Assembly: GCA_035772735.1 (NCBI GenBank)
Contig: JASDFA010000010.1
Location: forward strand, 152,460,501-152,524,500
DNA from: Datura wrightii
Lineage: Eukaryota; Streptophyta; Magnoliopsida; Solanales; Solanaceae
DNA: 64,000 bases
Reading direction: 5' to 3'
This document shows positions 11,855 to 23,716 of this stretch, piece after piece. How positions within the stretch are numbered: the first letter of the stretch is position 1; the number at the start of each line of letters is the position of its first letter. Both the position numbers and the translations under genes were made by a program. Below the pieces are notes generated by a model. The model worked only from the letters and a program-made list of their open reading frames with translations. It was not told where the DNA came from and made no database searches.

Positions 11855-12776
11855 GTGATGTTGTTGGACCTCTTCCAAAGTCATAAAAAGGGCAGATGTA
11901 CATTCTGGCTGCTACTTACTACTTTTTCAAGGTGGGCTGAAGTTGTGCCGTTAAAAGAAGTGAAGAAGGAGAATATTTTTTAGTTTATCAAGTCAAAAAT
12001 AATATTTAGGTATGGCATACCAAGATACATATTCACCGATAATGGAATGCCTTTCGACAATAAGCTCATGAGGAGTTTGTGCGAGAAGTTCAATTTTAAG
12101 CAACATAAGTCTTTGATGTATAATGCACCTGCCAATAGTCTTGCTGAAACTTTTAACAAGACACTTGGTAATCTATTGAAGAAAGTCTTTGCGAAGAATA
12201 AAAGAGACTAACAAGAGAAAATTGGTGAAGCTTTATAGGCATATCAGAAAACCTTCAGAACTACTACACAAGCGACTCCATACTCCTTGGTATATGGCGT
12301 AGAACCAGTCCTTCCATTGGAACAACAAATTCCATCATTGTGAATCACAATCCAAGAAGGACTTACGCCCGAAAGCAATGCTCAACTATGTTTGGAAGAA
12401 TTAGAAGCATTGGATGATAAAAGATTGGAAGCAAAGGTTGGAGTGCTATCAAGCTAGACTAGCTAGAGCTTTCAACAAGAAAGTGAGGCCGCAGTTGTTT
12501 CAGGTAGGAGACTTGGTCTTAGCTGTTAGACGGACCCATAATCCTCAACAGGCACATGGGAGACAAGTTCACACTAAAATGGGACAGGCCATATGTTGTG
12601 AAAGAAGCATACTCGAATGGAGTCTACAAAATTGTTGAGCAAGAAGGTTTAAGAATTGGTCCAATCAATGGCAAATTTCTGAAGCAGTATTTTTGTCGTC
12701 TGCGCTCCTACCCTCATGAGCATAAAATGAATGTTGATCCTGGATCGCATGAGTTTAAAATGTGTACGGCCCAATA
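11855..12776 (+). pseudogene. Integrase, C-terminal part (core remainder and C-terminal domain)
   Basis: The core resumes with DVVGPLPKS, continues through FTDNGMPF (12037 onward) and KTFRTTTQATPYSLVYG (12250-12300), then the C-terminal domain at 12414-12770: ARAFNKKVRPQLFQVGDLVL and, after a frame change, KWDRPYVVKEAYSNGVYKI..GPINGKFLKQYF. That last block matches integrase C-termini of non-chromodomain plant Ty3/gypsy elements. Several stops and shifts make it inactive. Confidence 0.8.
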
Positions 12777-12959
12777 AAAAAAAAGAAAAAAAACAAAAAC
12801 AAAAAGAGAAGCTCATTTTTTTCTGAACTACACTATACTTGATCCTCGTCATCGAGGTACGTACGCAGCTTAGAGTATTATTCTAAGTTCAGTCACATGA
12901 GTTTAAAAAAAAAGGGTACATCGTTACTTCATCAGAATATTTCTTTCAAGTGTCATAAA

Positions 12960-14120
12960 CAACTCGCGACTTACAGGATTCTACGTCAAGTTATGAATTT
13001 TCTATCGCTGGCACGCAAAGCTAAAAATAATTGAGCCAAGCAGAATTTGAGCTAACTTTAAAAAATATCTGTACAAATTCAGGAAGCTTTTGACTGTATT
13101 TTTATATGAAATAATAGTTCTAAAAGTTATCTTTCCAATTAAAGAAGCGGCTCATTTTTAACACAGGCGCGCAAAGCTGAAAAAGTCGAGCAAGCCAGAA
13201 TTTGAGCTAACTTTGAAAAAATATCTTACAAATTCAGAAAGATTTTGACTGTGATTTTTATATGGATTATAGTTCTAAAAGTTATCTTTTCAATAAAAGA
13301 AGAATCTCATAATTTAGATACTTCTATATCAAGTAATGAATTTTTAAACACAAGCGCGTAAAGCTAAAAAAGTCGAGCAAGGTAGAATTTGAGTTAATTT
13401 TGAAGATATATTATACAAATCTAGGAATCTTTTGACTGTATTTTTATATGAATTGTAGTAATGAAATTTATCTTTTCAATTAAATAAGCGGCTCGTGATT
13501 TGGATACTTCTACACCAAGTTATGAATTTTTAAACACAGGCGCACAAAGCTGAAAAAAGTCGAGCAAGGCAGAATTTGAACTAACTTTGAAGAAATATCT
13601 ATACAAATCTAGGAAGCTTTTGGCTGTGATTCTTATATGTATTATAGTTCTTAAAGTTATCTTTTTAATGAAAAAAATAGCTTGTGATTTGGATGATTCG
13701 ACACTGAGTTACGAATTTTCTAATAGAGGCGTGTGAAGCTAAAACTAAAAAATCAGGCAAAGCATAATTTAAGCTAAATTTTAAGAAATATCTGTACAAA
13801 TTCAGAAATCTTTTGACTGTGATTATTACGTGGATTTTAGTTCTAAAAGTTATCTTTGTAATGAAAAAAATGACTCGTGATTTAGACTTTTCTACGCCAA
13901 GTTATGAATTTTCTACCACTATCGCGCCAAACTGCAAAGCAGGCAAAACAAATTTCAAAATAAACTTCAGAAATTAGTTATGATCAATTCGGAAGGAATT
14001 TTGAACAGAAATATTAATATATTAAATACCATGGAGTTTGAATTTTTCTTGTTTTGGATCGAGAAACCTACAACTTTCACTCCGACAACTCGAGTGATGA
14101 ATACTACAAGCTCGCAAAGC
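12960..14120 (+). repeat. Array A: five to six degenerate ~188-bp direct repeats
   Basis: Successive copies of a unit containing GCGCAAAGCTGAAAAAGTCG, AATTTGAGCTAACTTTGAA, TTTTGACTGTGATTTTTATA, ATAGTTCTAAAAGTTATC and TACGCCAAGTTATGAATTTT recur with a spacing of about 185-195 bp (anchors near 12985, 13328, 13513, 13702 and 13896, plus a shortened unit near 13160). The array lies between integrase and the antisense cargo gene. Its layout is shared with the array at 17525-18045. Confidence 0.75.
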
Positions 14121-14272
14121 TGAACACTAATGTTGTACGAAAACAATAATCATCTACACAAGAGGTTGTAAATCATATTTGATGTTATCAGATATAAATT
14201 CTCAACAAGGTCTAAAGATTATTCATATGAAATATAAGCGATCACTTTTATTGCTCCAAGAAAGAAATGTCA

Positions 14273-17200
14273 CTACATCATACTAATAATAATGGGAAAT
14301 CCTAAGCAAAAATCTAAACTATAAAAAGGTTTGGCGCGTAAGAGTTCTTGGCGACTCATCTCGACCACCTCTTTCAATTTGAAAATTTTCTTCACTTCAT
14401 CTTCAGATAGTGGACGGTTCTCTTCAATAGCACGAATCTCGCTTTCAAAGCTGATGATTCTCTCTTGACCTTTTGATAACTGCTCTCTTTGTTCATCTAT
14501 GCATGCCAAGATCTTCTTCCTCTTTGCAGACAAGGTCTTCAACTCTTTGTCAATTTTTGCAAGTGTCGCTTGAAGATCCTCCATACGCCCATTAGCATTT
14601 GTGCTTTCCTCTTTTGCATCAAAGGCGTTGTTGCACATCGAAAAGCGATTTTTGGTGGCACTCTCTAGTCATTCTCTGGGATGAGGACGATTTCATTGCA
14701 TCGCACTCTTCGAATGTCTCGAGGAAAATATTAACCGAACCCTCCAAAGCAGAAGTATCAAAGGCATCAGTCCTTTTGATCTCTTTTAGAATCAAAATAA
14801 CACCCTCTTTTAACTTTGAAAAATTATCCGAAGAGTCAACAGAGAATCTCATCACCAAGTCACATAATGCATCCCACATCTTAGAAACATAAGACATCTT
14901 AAAAGAAGAGATTATCTCTTGTGGTTTGAAATGAGAGGTAGTGAGTGGCGACAAACATGAAGAAGTTACAGGGTCTTTAGAAGATTTAATGTGAGCAACT
15001 GCAACTTTAGCCTCGTTTACTGAAGATGCTGGATTACAAGGAGGAGAAGATATTTCAAGGCAACTTGGGCTTGTAGCACAATCGTCATCAGAAATGCCAT
15101 TAAACATGTTAGTAGATGTGCCCTCGAAACCCAACTTCAAAAAGAAAAAAAAAAGGAGCAAACGTTAACGAGGTGTAAATATATATATAAAATGAAGGCC
15201 ATAAAAATAGAAGAAGAAAAGTAATTGTTTACTTGTGTGCGAGCTCAGGCAATGGCATAGTGGAGCTAGGATCACCAACAAAAAATGTTTTATTCTCTAT
15301 AGTAACGACGTCCAAGTCAGCGAATTCTCTATTTTGATCTTTTACCTTCTTCTTTTTTGCGCTTCCAGTGGTGATCTTGATCTACATCACCTTCCATCGA
15401 CCTTGTAGCTCCATTTACATCTACAACTTCATCAACTAAAAGGGGAATTGGAGTCTCATCCTTGTAAAGAACTTCGGTTGATATTTGTCCATTGTTGTTC
15501 TCAAACAAAGTAGGAGGATATTTTCTCTTTCAAGTGTTGTCCCAAATCATAGAAGGAGTAATACTTGATTTTGATGTCGATGAAAGAAGCTTAGTTCCTT
15601 TTCCAGTTTGAGTTGGCGCACCCTTTGAAGTTAAAGGCTTAGATGACAATTGGTTGCCTTCGACTTGACAACAGAAGAAGACTTATTTCGATCCTGCGGT
15701 TGAGTGATGAACTTCGGAGGGTGCATAGATGTCATCACGCTTCAAACATTTTAAGATAATTTTGTTCTTCCCAGTAAGGTTTACTTGACCAGTTGACCAC
15801 CAATTTGCATACAGACGCGTCATTAAAGGCCTACCAGGATGTGGTGGTATGATAACAATTGAAGAACTACTAAGACGGGTGCAGGAATCCCAAAATCGTA
15901 CCAACTCTTGTAGTGTGCCATCATATGGTTGCTCGATGAGGTCACCAGGGAGATCTTGACTGAAATCAAACTGACGACTAAATCTATAGGGACTGTAAGG
16001 CTCAATAACAAGTCGGTCATCACGTCGGATTGTGACATAACTCGAACGAAGGCTAATAAAGTAATCATTCCAAGAGCTAGATAATTCACAGTTATACATA
16101 ACAAACAACTCTTTAGACTGTATCAAGGCCAGGTGGTGAAGATTGCGAATGTCCACATCCTGAAATAGTCGTTGCGCACCTGGAAGGTCGAAATACTTAG
16201 TCATCCTCTCTCTAGCAATCTTACACATGCGAGACCCATTATAATGACGGCTAGCTTGATAATAAGTATCAAAATAACCACCAATCCATCCATAGAGATA
16301 TTGGATGGAAAAATTTATGTTACTCGCGCCTAAGTTTGATGAAGTAGAGATCTCTTTCAAACCCCTATAAATACTTGCCAAGACTGGGATCGCTAATAAA
16401 AATTTCTCTCCGTAAGCCATTAAGCTTGAAACCTTGAAGACACTTGGACGGATATTGTCAAGCTTCCCAGTTGGAAAGACAAACTTACAAAACCAGCATG
16501 CAAGAAAGGCAGCCAAGTTCATCTCTTCTCTAAGAAACTCTTCCAAGCCTAACTCAATGAAAGGAGCACTCTCTTCCTCAGCCCGTGGTAAAAATGACAT
16601 GTCGATATGTCTGCTAGGATTGTGACTCGACCTTAGTTTAGCCCATTATTTATACACCGTGTTGGAGGTTCTTCATACCTTTCCGGTCCTTTGAACCAGA
16701 AACTCACCCAATCACGGATGGAAACCTCCTGAGATGTACCCTTTGAAAGCCGATAAAATGCTGAAAATAAGTAGGCACAAGTTTTAGGAAAAAATGGTTT
16801 CCCATGTTGATATGCTTGTGTCAATTCTTGGGCCGAAGGGAAAAATTTGTCGTAGAAAGCCCCATGAACAGGAAGGCCGCCAATCATACGAATATCCCAT
16901 AGTGGAATAGAGAGCTCGCCAACGCCAACAAACATTGTGTTAGTCGCTGAATGCCAAAGTTCACAAAAAGCCCGCAACACGTTCTCGTTGATATCGTATG
17001 TGAGTAGAGAGGCGAAAATGGCGGCATATACCTTGAAACGGTCTAATAACTCCTTGTTGCAGCTGAGAACATCCTCTACCCATTTTCAATGACAAGTCAT
17101 ATATCGAAATTCGCCAAAACCGGATTGAGGATAGCCCCATGTGGCCAAACCTTCCTCTGAAACTTTGGGATAAGTAGCGGCAACTTCCTCACTATGGGTA

Positions 17201-17394
17201 GATGATTTTAATAGAAAGGCAGTCATGTTGAGGACCTTTTTCGAGTCGAGAACATCGATTTTCTCCTTTGCCAACCATTTGATTAGATGAAGAGCTTTGA
17301 CAGGTGGTTCTCTGTCAAGTGGGAAGGCGCCAATCACTGGACGATGAACCTCCAAGGCAAGGATTCTAGCATGGGGATCTCTCTTGTCGCTCAT
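14273..17394 (-). pseudogene. Antisense plant-mobile-domain protein with coiled-coil C-terminus (cargo of the retrotransposon)
   Basis: Read on the minus strand, the likely start is at 17394 (MSDKRDPHARI...). A stop at 17086-17088, looking like a Trp codon changed to TGA, precedes an uninterrupted in-frame continuation to 16633 containing CELWHSATNTMFVGVGELSI and WDIRMIGGLPVHG. This is the pattern of the plant mobile domain (aminotransferase-like, PF10536). After one frameshift near 16640-16660 the protein continues from 16600 to 15683. The stretch 15682-15162 is decayed. The end (15161-14273) is rich in Lys/Glu and predicted coiled coil (LAKIDKELKTLSAKRKKI). Plant mobile domains are shared with MULE and Ty3 cargo and with MAIL1-type host proteins. 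Its role in the element is unknown. Confidence 0.75.
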
Positions 17395-17524
17395 TATCTC
17401 GAGTTGGGGATGTGGTGTCTTGCTATCATGGAAGTTTATATCGCTAGTGGAAAACGGAAATATCCTCTGTATTTGCAAGCCTACACAAGGAATTAATGAA
17501 GAAGATGATATAAGACAGCGTATC

Positions 17525-18045
17525 ACGAATTCATAAGCTGAACTTTGAAAAATCACCTGAAAAAATCTAGAATCTATCAAACTGTGATATTCATGTACAA
17601 TGTAGCTCTTCGAGATTACTTTCTAGTTCCATAAGTCATCTGTGATTCCGATATTCCTCATCAAGATACAATTTATTTGGTGAGCACACGCGAATTTAAA
17701 GCAGTAGCTTATCGAAATTCATAAGCATAACTTTGAAAAATCACCTGAAAAAATGTAGAAGCTATCGGACTATGATTTTCATGTACAATATAGCTCTTCG
17801 AGATTACTTTCTAGTGCCATAAGTTGTTCGTGATTCCGATATTCCTACATCAAGATATAATTTTTTTGGTAAGCACACACGAATCTGAAACAGTAGCTTA
17901 TCGAAATTCATAAGTTGAACTTTGGAAAATTGCCTGAGAAAATCTAGAGGTTGCCGGATGGTGACTTTCACGTATGACGTAGTTCTTTGAGACTACTTTA
18001 TAGCGTCGCAAGTCGTTCATGATTTAGATGCTCCCACAATATCAC
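17525..18045 (+). repeat. Array B: about 2.7 direct copies of a ~188-bp repeat
   Basis: AATTCATAAG-TGAACTTTG recurs at about 17528, 17716 and 17905, a 188-189 bp period. Units contain AACTTTGAAAAATCACCTG, TGATTTTCATGTAC, TAGCTCTTCGAGATTACTTT and GTGATTCCGATATTCCTACA. The order of these blocks parallels array A (ACTTTGAA, TGACTGTGATTTTTATA, ATAGTTCT, GTGATTTGGATACTTCTACA), so the two arrays appear to be diverged copies of one monomer in the same orientation. Confidence 0.7.
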
Positions 18046-18411
18046 AGGTGCCCCAAGCTGTCAAAAAAATCTGTCCAAAAAAAAAGAAAAAAAAAGAAGA
18101 ATAAGAAGAGGAGGGAAAGAACGTTGCGGACCAGAGAAACCAAAGCGCAAAGGAGAAGCCGATTGAGCTACTGCATTGTGAAGTTATTGAATGGTCCTCC
18201 ATTTTTATAAGCATCGTCCAACAAGGAATTTATTTTTTAGTAGGATAAGAATCAAGAATTCCTTATAAAATAGAATTCTCTTTCTAGGAATTCGAATTAT
18301 AGTCGAACAAAGATTTTCTACTAGGACAAGGCTGAGAGAAAAAAAGATTATTCTTTCGGGTACTTCAAAACTCATCTCAACAGTTGATCAATTTTACAAC
18401 TCAATGAATTT

Positions 18412-18427
18412 TGAAGTAAGGGGCATC
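18412..18427 (+). other. Polypurine tract next to the 3' LTR
   Basis: GAAGTAAGGGGCATC directly precedes the TGTAAAC start of the 3' LTR, the expected place for the plus-strand primer tract. Confidence 0.6.
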
Positions 18428-18866
18428 TGTAAACACATAAATTTCGTTGAAGTAAATTCATAACAAAATCTGAATTTATATTCATATTTATTTGGCTTTA
18501 ATTATTAATTTGGACTACACAATTAAATAAGTCTATTTTATTAAATTCGAATTCAGGATTCATTTTTATTGGGTCCCAAAATCATGCCACGTGCCAAGTG
18601 ATGTGGCATTACAAAGAAATTCAAGACCAACAAGGGGATGCCACATGTTCAAATGTTATGGCAATCTAAGTTAAAATCAAGAATCAATCAAAAGCAAGCT
18701 TATCACATGGCATTTGTAATAAGCTTGATGACTTACATGAACCAATCAGAATGAAGCAAAAGAGTTCATTCACACTTGGACTTTCTACCCTCTACAACTA
18801 TAAATAAAAAGGTTACATAATTTTCCAAGGAGCATTGGAGCAAGCATAAACTTCGACTACACAATT
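18428..18866 (+). repeat. 3' LTR, truncated
   Basis: It matches the first ~440 bp of the 5' LTR, including the TATA region near 18800, and diverges after CTTCGACTACACAA. About 290 bp of the LTR 3' end is absent. Numerous substitutions between the two LTRs indicate an old insertion. Confidence 0.85.
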
Positions 18867-20819
18867 GCTTCACGCTTAAAATTGTGTCCCATTACTTTCA
18901 TGTGTCTCGTATTTGTTAGTTGTTGTTGGCTTAAAACTTTGTTAAGTCTTTGAATCCATTAGATAGTTTTGATATCAGTGTGGAATATTGGTCTTGACAT
19001 ATATATCAAAAGAGGCTTGAAAATACTTACTGCTGCCCTTATTATTATTTCCTTTTTCTTTTTCAAAAAAAAGAAAAAAGAAAAAAGAATATATATTTTT
19101 TTAAAAAAAAACAAGAGAACCATCTTCTCCTCTGGTTTCAACTACAACTTTCCCTTAAGTGCTGTAATTTATCAAGTACTAATCTATGGCCTTAATTTCT
19201 CTTCTAAAGTCTAAATGATGTGTAAAAAATGTTGAATCAAAATCAACTATTTTCTAGTTTTCAAACAATCCCACTTCTATATTTGAGGTGCCAAATATTT
19301 GCGGTTAGTTAGTCTCATGTATTGATTAATTTATCCCCTCAATGGCAGTAAATCATATGGTTTGTTAACCTAACTTAAGTTTGGTCTCCTATCTCTGAAG
19401 GGTCAATGTCGTATAATTCAAATATACTTATTTCAACTCACCATATTGTTCAGAGATCAATTTAACACTCAAGTTAGACATTTGAAGAGAAAGTAGAAGT
19501 AATTATCCTTCACTTAGCCTTGATGTTAATGTGCTCTTTCTATAGTTTAAGAAATCTAATTTGTCATAATCAACTATTCTTATATGGATTTAACAACAGT
19601 CTGGATTAACTTAGTGTTTTAAAAGAGTTGGCTTTGAATTTAAATGTTATACTTAAGAATCGGCTTCGCAGGTCACCGTTGTGTGTAATTAATTACTGTG
19701 TGATATATCTACTAATTTCATTCTTTATTTATTTTGGATGCATTAACTCTTCTGAGATTGGTCTATCGAAACTCATTCACTTCCCGCATGTTGTGCATTA
19801 GGCTTATGAACCAACATAATATTACCTTTCGAATCGGTTTGCCGTCCCGCAACGGATAAACAAATGCGATCAGCAGCTCGCCATTCCAGATTCTGGCTAA
19901 GAAGCCAAAATCAATTTTTTGTTGTTCTTTTAGATATTACGTTATTCTCCTGTGGTTATATGATACTAACACTTCGAATATTTTTTTTATGCTAGATGAA
20001 TCTCTAGTGGATAATTCCTTTTTAAGTCTCGTTGAATTAAAGTTACTTCCAAATTAATGGCTAAACAGCTACCTATTTTTTTTTAAAAAAATGCTTGAAT
20101 TTTATTTTTATTTTTATTTAAAAAAGAATCGCGAATGAGTTTCAGTTATTCAACACTTTGAATTTGCAAACTTTTGTTTAAATGATAAAGTCATATGACA
20201 ATTCTTGAGACATGCGTGTGGAGTTGTCAAAAACAAATTCTTTAAAGAAATGTATATTACTATGCAATTAGGGTTTCAACTTATATATATATATTTGAAG
20301 TTTGAAAGACCCACGTAAAAGGATTTTGTCTTCCATCATAGTTGAAGTATTGAAAGTAAGGATTTATAAATTTTATCAATTGGTATAATTTAAAAAAAGA
20401 CTTGTTGATATAGTTAATTTAAAGATTATTTATATCTTTTAGGTTACAAATAAGTAGTTTTACCAACGGATTTAAAAATTGGATTAAATTTATAGTTCAA
20501 AGTCCTAATAAACCGTATCCTATGAAGCCAATATCTTTTTCAATTAGTCAAGATTATGAATTAATTCATCATTGAATTAACAAATAATCAAATGTGCTAA
20601 TATATTTTATTTGCAAAAGGTCTGTTTTCAAAGAAATGAGTTATATATACTTTTAGCCACAAAAATATTTAAACTCGTCGGTCAACTATATTTGCGAATT
20701 TCTCAAGATTCTTAATACCTTCCTCGAGAGATAACCAGAACCCTTACCAAAAACTCTGAATTTTTATTAAAAGATTTTCTTAAAATACCTTTTAAAATCG
20801 GCTCCCTAATTTCATAAAA
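18867..20819. other. Intergenic DNA, no gene seen
   Basis: AT-rich sequence with poly-A/T runs (about 19060-19110). The short frames on both strands at 18959-19214 are translations of those runs. A slightly more GC-balanced piece at 19640-19915 (GTCCCGCAACGGATAAAC...) may be old transposon DNA, but I could not identify it. Confidence 0.45.
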
Positions 20820-20904
20820 ATTAGGTGGCGACTCTGTGTCTTTCACAATGAGCCAGTTATGCGATGTTTCCGAACGCGAGTTTGAAAACGGGTCGTAACA
20901 ACCA
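20820..20904 (+). repeat. Fragment resembling the end of a Tat/Ogre-type LTR
   Basis: AGGTGGCGACTCTGTGTC followed by AACGCGAGTTTGAAAACGGG and TCGTAACAA resembles LTR 3' ends of plant Ty3/gypsy Tat elements. It stands alone and no domain is nearby. The call is from memory of the motif style. Confidence 0.35.
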
Positions 20905-21500
20905 TCACAGTATATCTATATACTGACATGGTATTACGGAGGACTACTCCAATCTTTCAACGAAACACTCTTCAGTACTCTATAATACCATCACAGTATA
21001 TCTATATATTGATATGGTATCATGGAGGACTGCTTCAATTAGACACTCTCCAGTCTTCTATGATACCATCATAGTATATCTATATACTAGCACGGAATCA
21101 TTAAAGCCTACTTCAGTCCTTTAGTAAGAAAATTTTCATTCCTCAATAATGTCATCACAGTATATCTATATATTGTCATGGTATCATTAAGGTCTACCTC
21201 AGTCCTCAATGATACCATCACTATATATTTATTTATTGGCATGGTATCATTGAGGCCTGCTTTAGTCCTTCAATGAAACGCCCCAATCCTCCATGATACT
21301 ATTACAATATACGTATATACTGACATTCTATCATTTGAGGTATGCTTTCTCCTTCAATGAGACACCTTTCACTCCTCTATGATACCATCATAATATATCT
21401 ATATACTGACATAGTATCATTCAGGTTTGCTTCGGTCATCAGTGAGACACTTCTCAGTCCCCTATGATACCCACATAGTATATATCATATACTAACAGAA
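20905..21500. repeat. Tandem array of palindromic ~85-bp repeats
   Basis: About seven direct copies spaced roughly 75-95 bp apart. Each has a core ATGATACCAT - CACAGTATATCTATATACT - GACATGGTATCAT, in which ATGATACCAT and ATGGTATCAT are perfect inverted repeats, so every unit can form a cruciform or hairpin. Core starts fall near 20905, 20988, 21062, 21148, 21210, 21293, 21380 and 21463. Between cores is a spacer like TGAGGCCTGCTTCAGTCCTTCAATGAGACAC. Divergence increases toward the right end. It is not coding. Confidence 0.8.
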
Positions 21501-22352
21501 TATTATAGAATTTACGCTTAATTTTGATTTTTTAATTTTTATATCAATTTTAGCAAGTTAATTTTTATAAAAATAATTACAAAAAGTAGAGTAATATTTT
21601 AGATATAAGTTTTGTTTTCACTTGCAAAAGCGAAAAAGTTATAAAAATACTTTTTGTAGCACTTTAAATTTTAATAAATAAATCAGTACACTTTAGTATT
21701 TTTTAATTATTTTTTATTGTAGTCTAGTTATTATTTTCTATTTTTATTAATATAAAATAGTTAATTTATTTTTTATTTTTATATTTTATTTTTTAATTTT
21801 TAATAAAAAGAAAAAAATACAGAAAGGGACAAAAAAATTTAAAAAAAGATAAACTAACAAAAAAGAAAAAGTAAAAAGAACCAAGAGAAAAAACAGAAAA
21901 AATAAAAGAAAACAAAACAAAATGATAAATAAGAAAATAAATAATAAAAATGTTCTTAAATAATATTTCTAATAGAGAATAAAATAAGACAAAGGGATAA
22001 AAATAATAAATGAGAAAAGGTCAAAATAATAAATAAAGGACAAAAATAAAAAATTATAAGACAAAAGTAATAAATAAAGGACAAAAAAAAAAGGAGAAAA
22101 TAGGAGCACAGCTCCAGCATGCAAATTAAGGAAGCATTTTGGGTAAATAATTTGCTCCAAATAAATATTAAGAAAATTAATATAAAAGAAGATAAATCAA
22201 AATAATTAATTTACTTTTATGGGGTATTTTGTATATTTTTTTCAAAATTAATATTTCATCTATTCAAATTTATATGTGATTCTACTTTCTCTATAATCCA
22301 TTTTAAAAATAATTTTTGAATCTAAAAATAATGTAATTTAAATTGAAAAAAA
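21501..22352. other. Extremely AT-rich spacer
   Basis: Low-complexity A/T sequence with A-rich purine runs between 21790 and 22130. The minus-strand frame at 21969-22160 encodes only Phe/Leu/Tyr-rich low-complexity sequence. No gene is visible. Confidence 0.5.
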
Positions 22353-23303
22353 TTTAAATTTATCCTTCTATTTTAGTTTAATAGTTAAGTTTACCCTCGG
22401 TTCTATTATAGGGTCAAATATATCGGTGTTATTACCAAAGTATTCAAAAATACTCCTCGTTTAGATGGAATCCCCAAATCTCCAAAGGCAAACATGGTGG
22501 CAAGACAATTTTTTAGTTACTCTTCATAAATTGAACTTCAACTTTTGATCCTAAAATAATTTTTATCCAAATTATTTAAATTGGGCCAAAAAATTAATAG
22601 CAATATAAAATAATTTTATCTGAGCAAATCACATAATCTCATATATTTTATTTATAGATTTTATGCATTATATATTGATAATGAATGTCACTATATCAAC
22701 TCAAAAACATTCACAAATAGTTACAATACGTTTTAATTTTTATAACTTCACAAACACACTTAATAGTTACATGACTAAAATATAACTTACCCACCAAATT
22801 ATTGTTATCAACTCACTTGATATGAAATTAACATTTGAACATAAATTTTAAGGATAAATTTTAAATATTTAACTTTAAATATTTATTAATAATAAAAATT
22901 TAACTTTTAGATATTTTTAAATTTTCAAAAATTATATCAAATCAATTTTTGAATTTTTAATTTTTCACTCATAAAATTTCATATTTTTTCTATAGTATAT
23001 TTAAATGTAATTTTAAATTTTAAATTTTAAAAAATCACAACTTCAAAAGTCAAATTTTTAACAAATATATCATGCGTTACTTTGCCAAACTACATTGGTC
23101 AATCTGACTCACTTCGATTAATACAAGTCCTTCAAACTCGATTTTAAGTGTCATATACCAAATCTCATACCCTTATTTGGGGATTCCATCCAAATGAGGG
23201 ATATTTTTGAATATTTGGGTAACATCAGTGGTATATTTAACCCTATAATATGACGAAGGGTAAAATTAGCTATTAAACTAAAATAGAGGAGTATATTTGA
23301 CTG
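22353..23303. mobile_element. Non-autonomous long-TIR element (~950 bp)
   Basis: The left arm (22353-22485) and right arm (about 23165-23303) are inverted copies over ~130 bp, for example CTATTTTAGTTTAATAG at the left and CTATTAAACTAAAATAG at the right, and GATGGAATCCCCAAAT versus ATTTGGGGATTCCATC. The interior is AT-rich and non-coding. A second, incomplete copy lies at 1-592. I could not define a clean target duplication, so superfamily is open. Confidence 0.7.
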
Positions 23304-23716
23304 TTTTCTCTTTTTATGTAAAAATATTTTCAAATTTATATTTGTTGTGAATAGATTTACTGATATATCAATCATCTTTGAAAAAAGAAAAAAAAATACG
23401 TCATTGAACTATCAGAAATGACTCATCCATATCATCTGTTAATAGTTGAATCTATTTATGCCATCATCGTGACACAATGTGCATTCATGCTACTTTTCAG
23501 TAACGACTTATTTAAATAGCCGATTTTAAAATACCAAAATTGAATACATGACCTTCAATTAAAGGTCCACATCACTTACGGATCCTGTCAAATTAAAATT
23601 CATCCCAATTATATATATATATATATATTATGTCACGCAGTAACATAAATAGACTTAAGCATTAAAGAGTGGAATGAATGAGTAATTTCTAATAATTTAA
23701 TGACATATTCGAATTT

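Larger units (their letters stand above)
2194..18866 (+). mobile_element. Degenerate Ty3/gypsy LTR retrotransposon, Tat-like
   Basis: The element has a 5' LTR (2194-2923), primer-binding-like site, gag, protease, RT, RNase H and integrase in Ty3/gypsy order, then a long 3' region with tandem repeats and an antisense gene, a polypurine tract and a 3' LTR start (18428). Every retroviral-type domain carries stops or frameshifts, so it is inactive. The combination of no chromodomain, extra antisense ORF and 3' tandem repeats suggests the Tat/Ogre group; that lineage call is inference. The 3' LTR is truncated after about 440 bp. A 2669-bp element is nested in the integrase (9186-11854). No flanking target duplication can be tested because the 3' end is lost. 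Confidence 0.85.

Noticed and set aside
20905..21500. CRISPR-like array
   Set aside because: A plant nuclear context; the spacers are themselves repeated and the units are palindromic tandem repeats without variable spacers.
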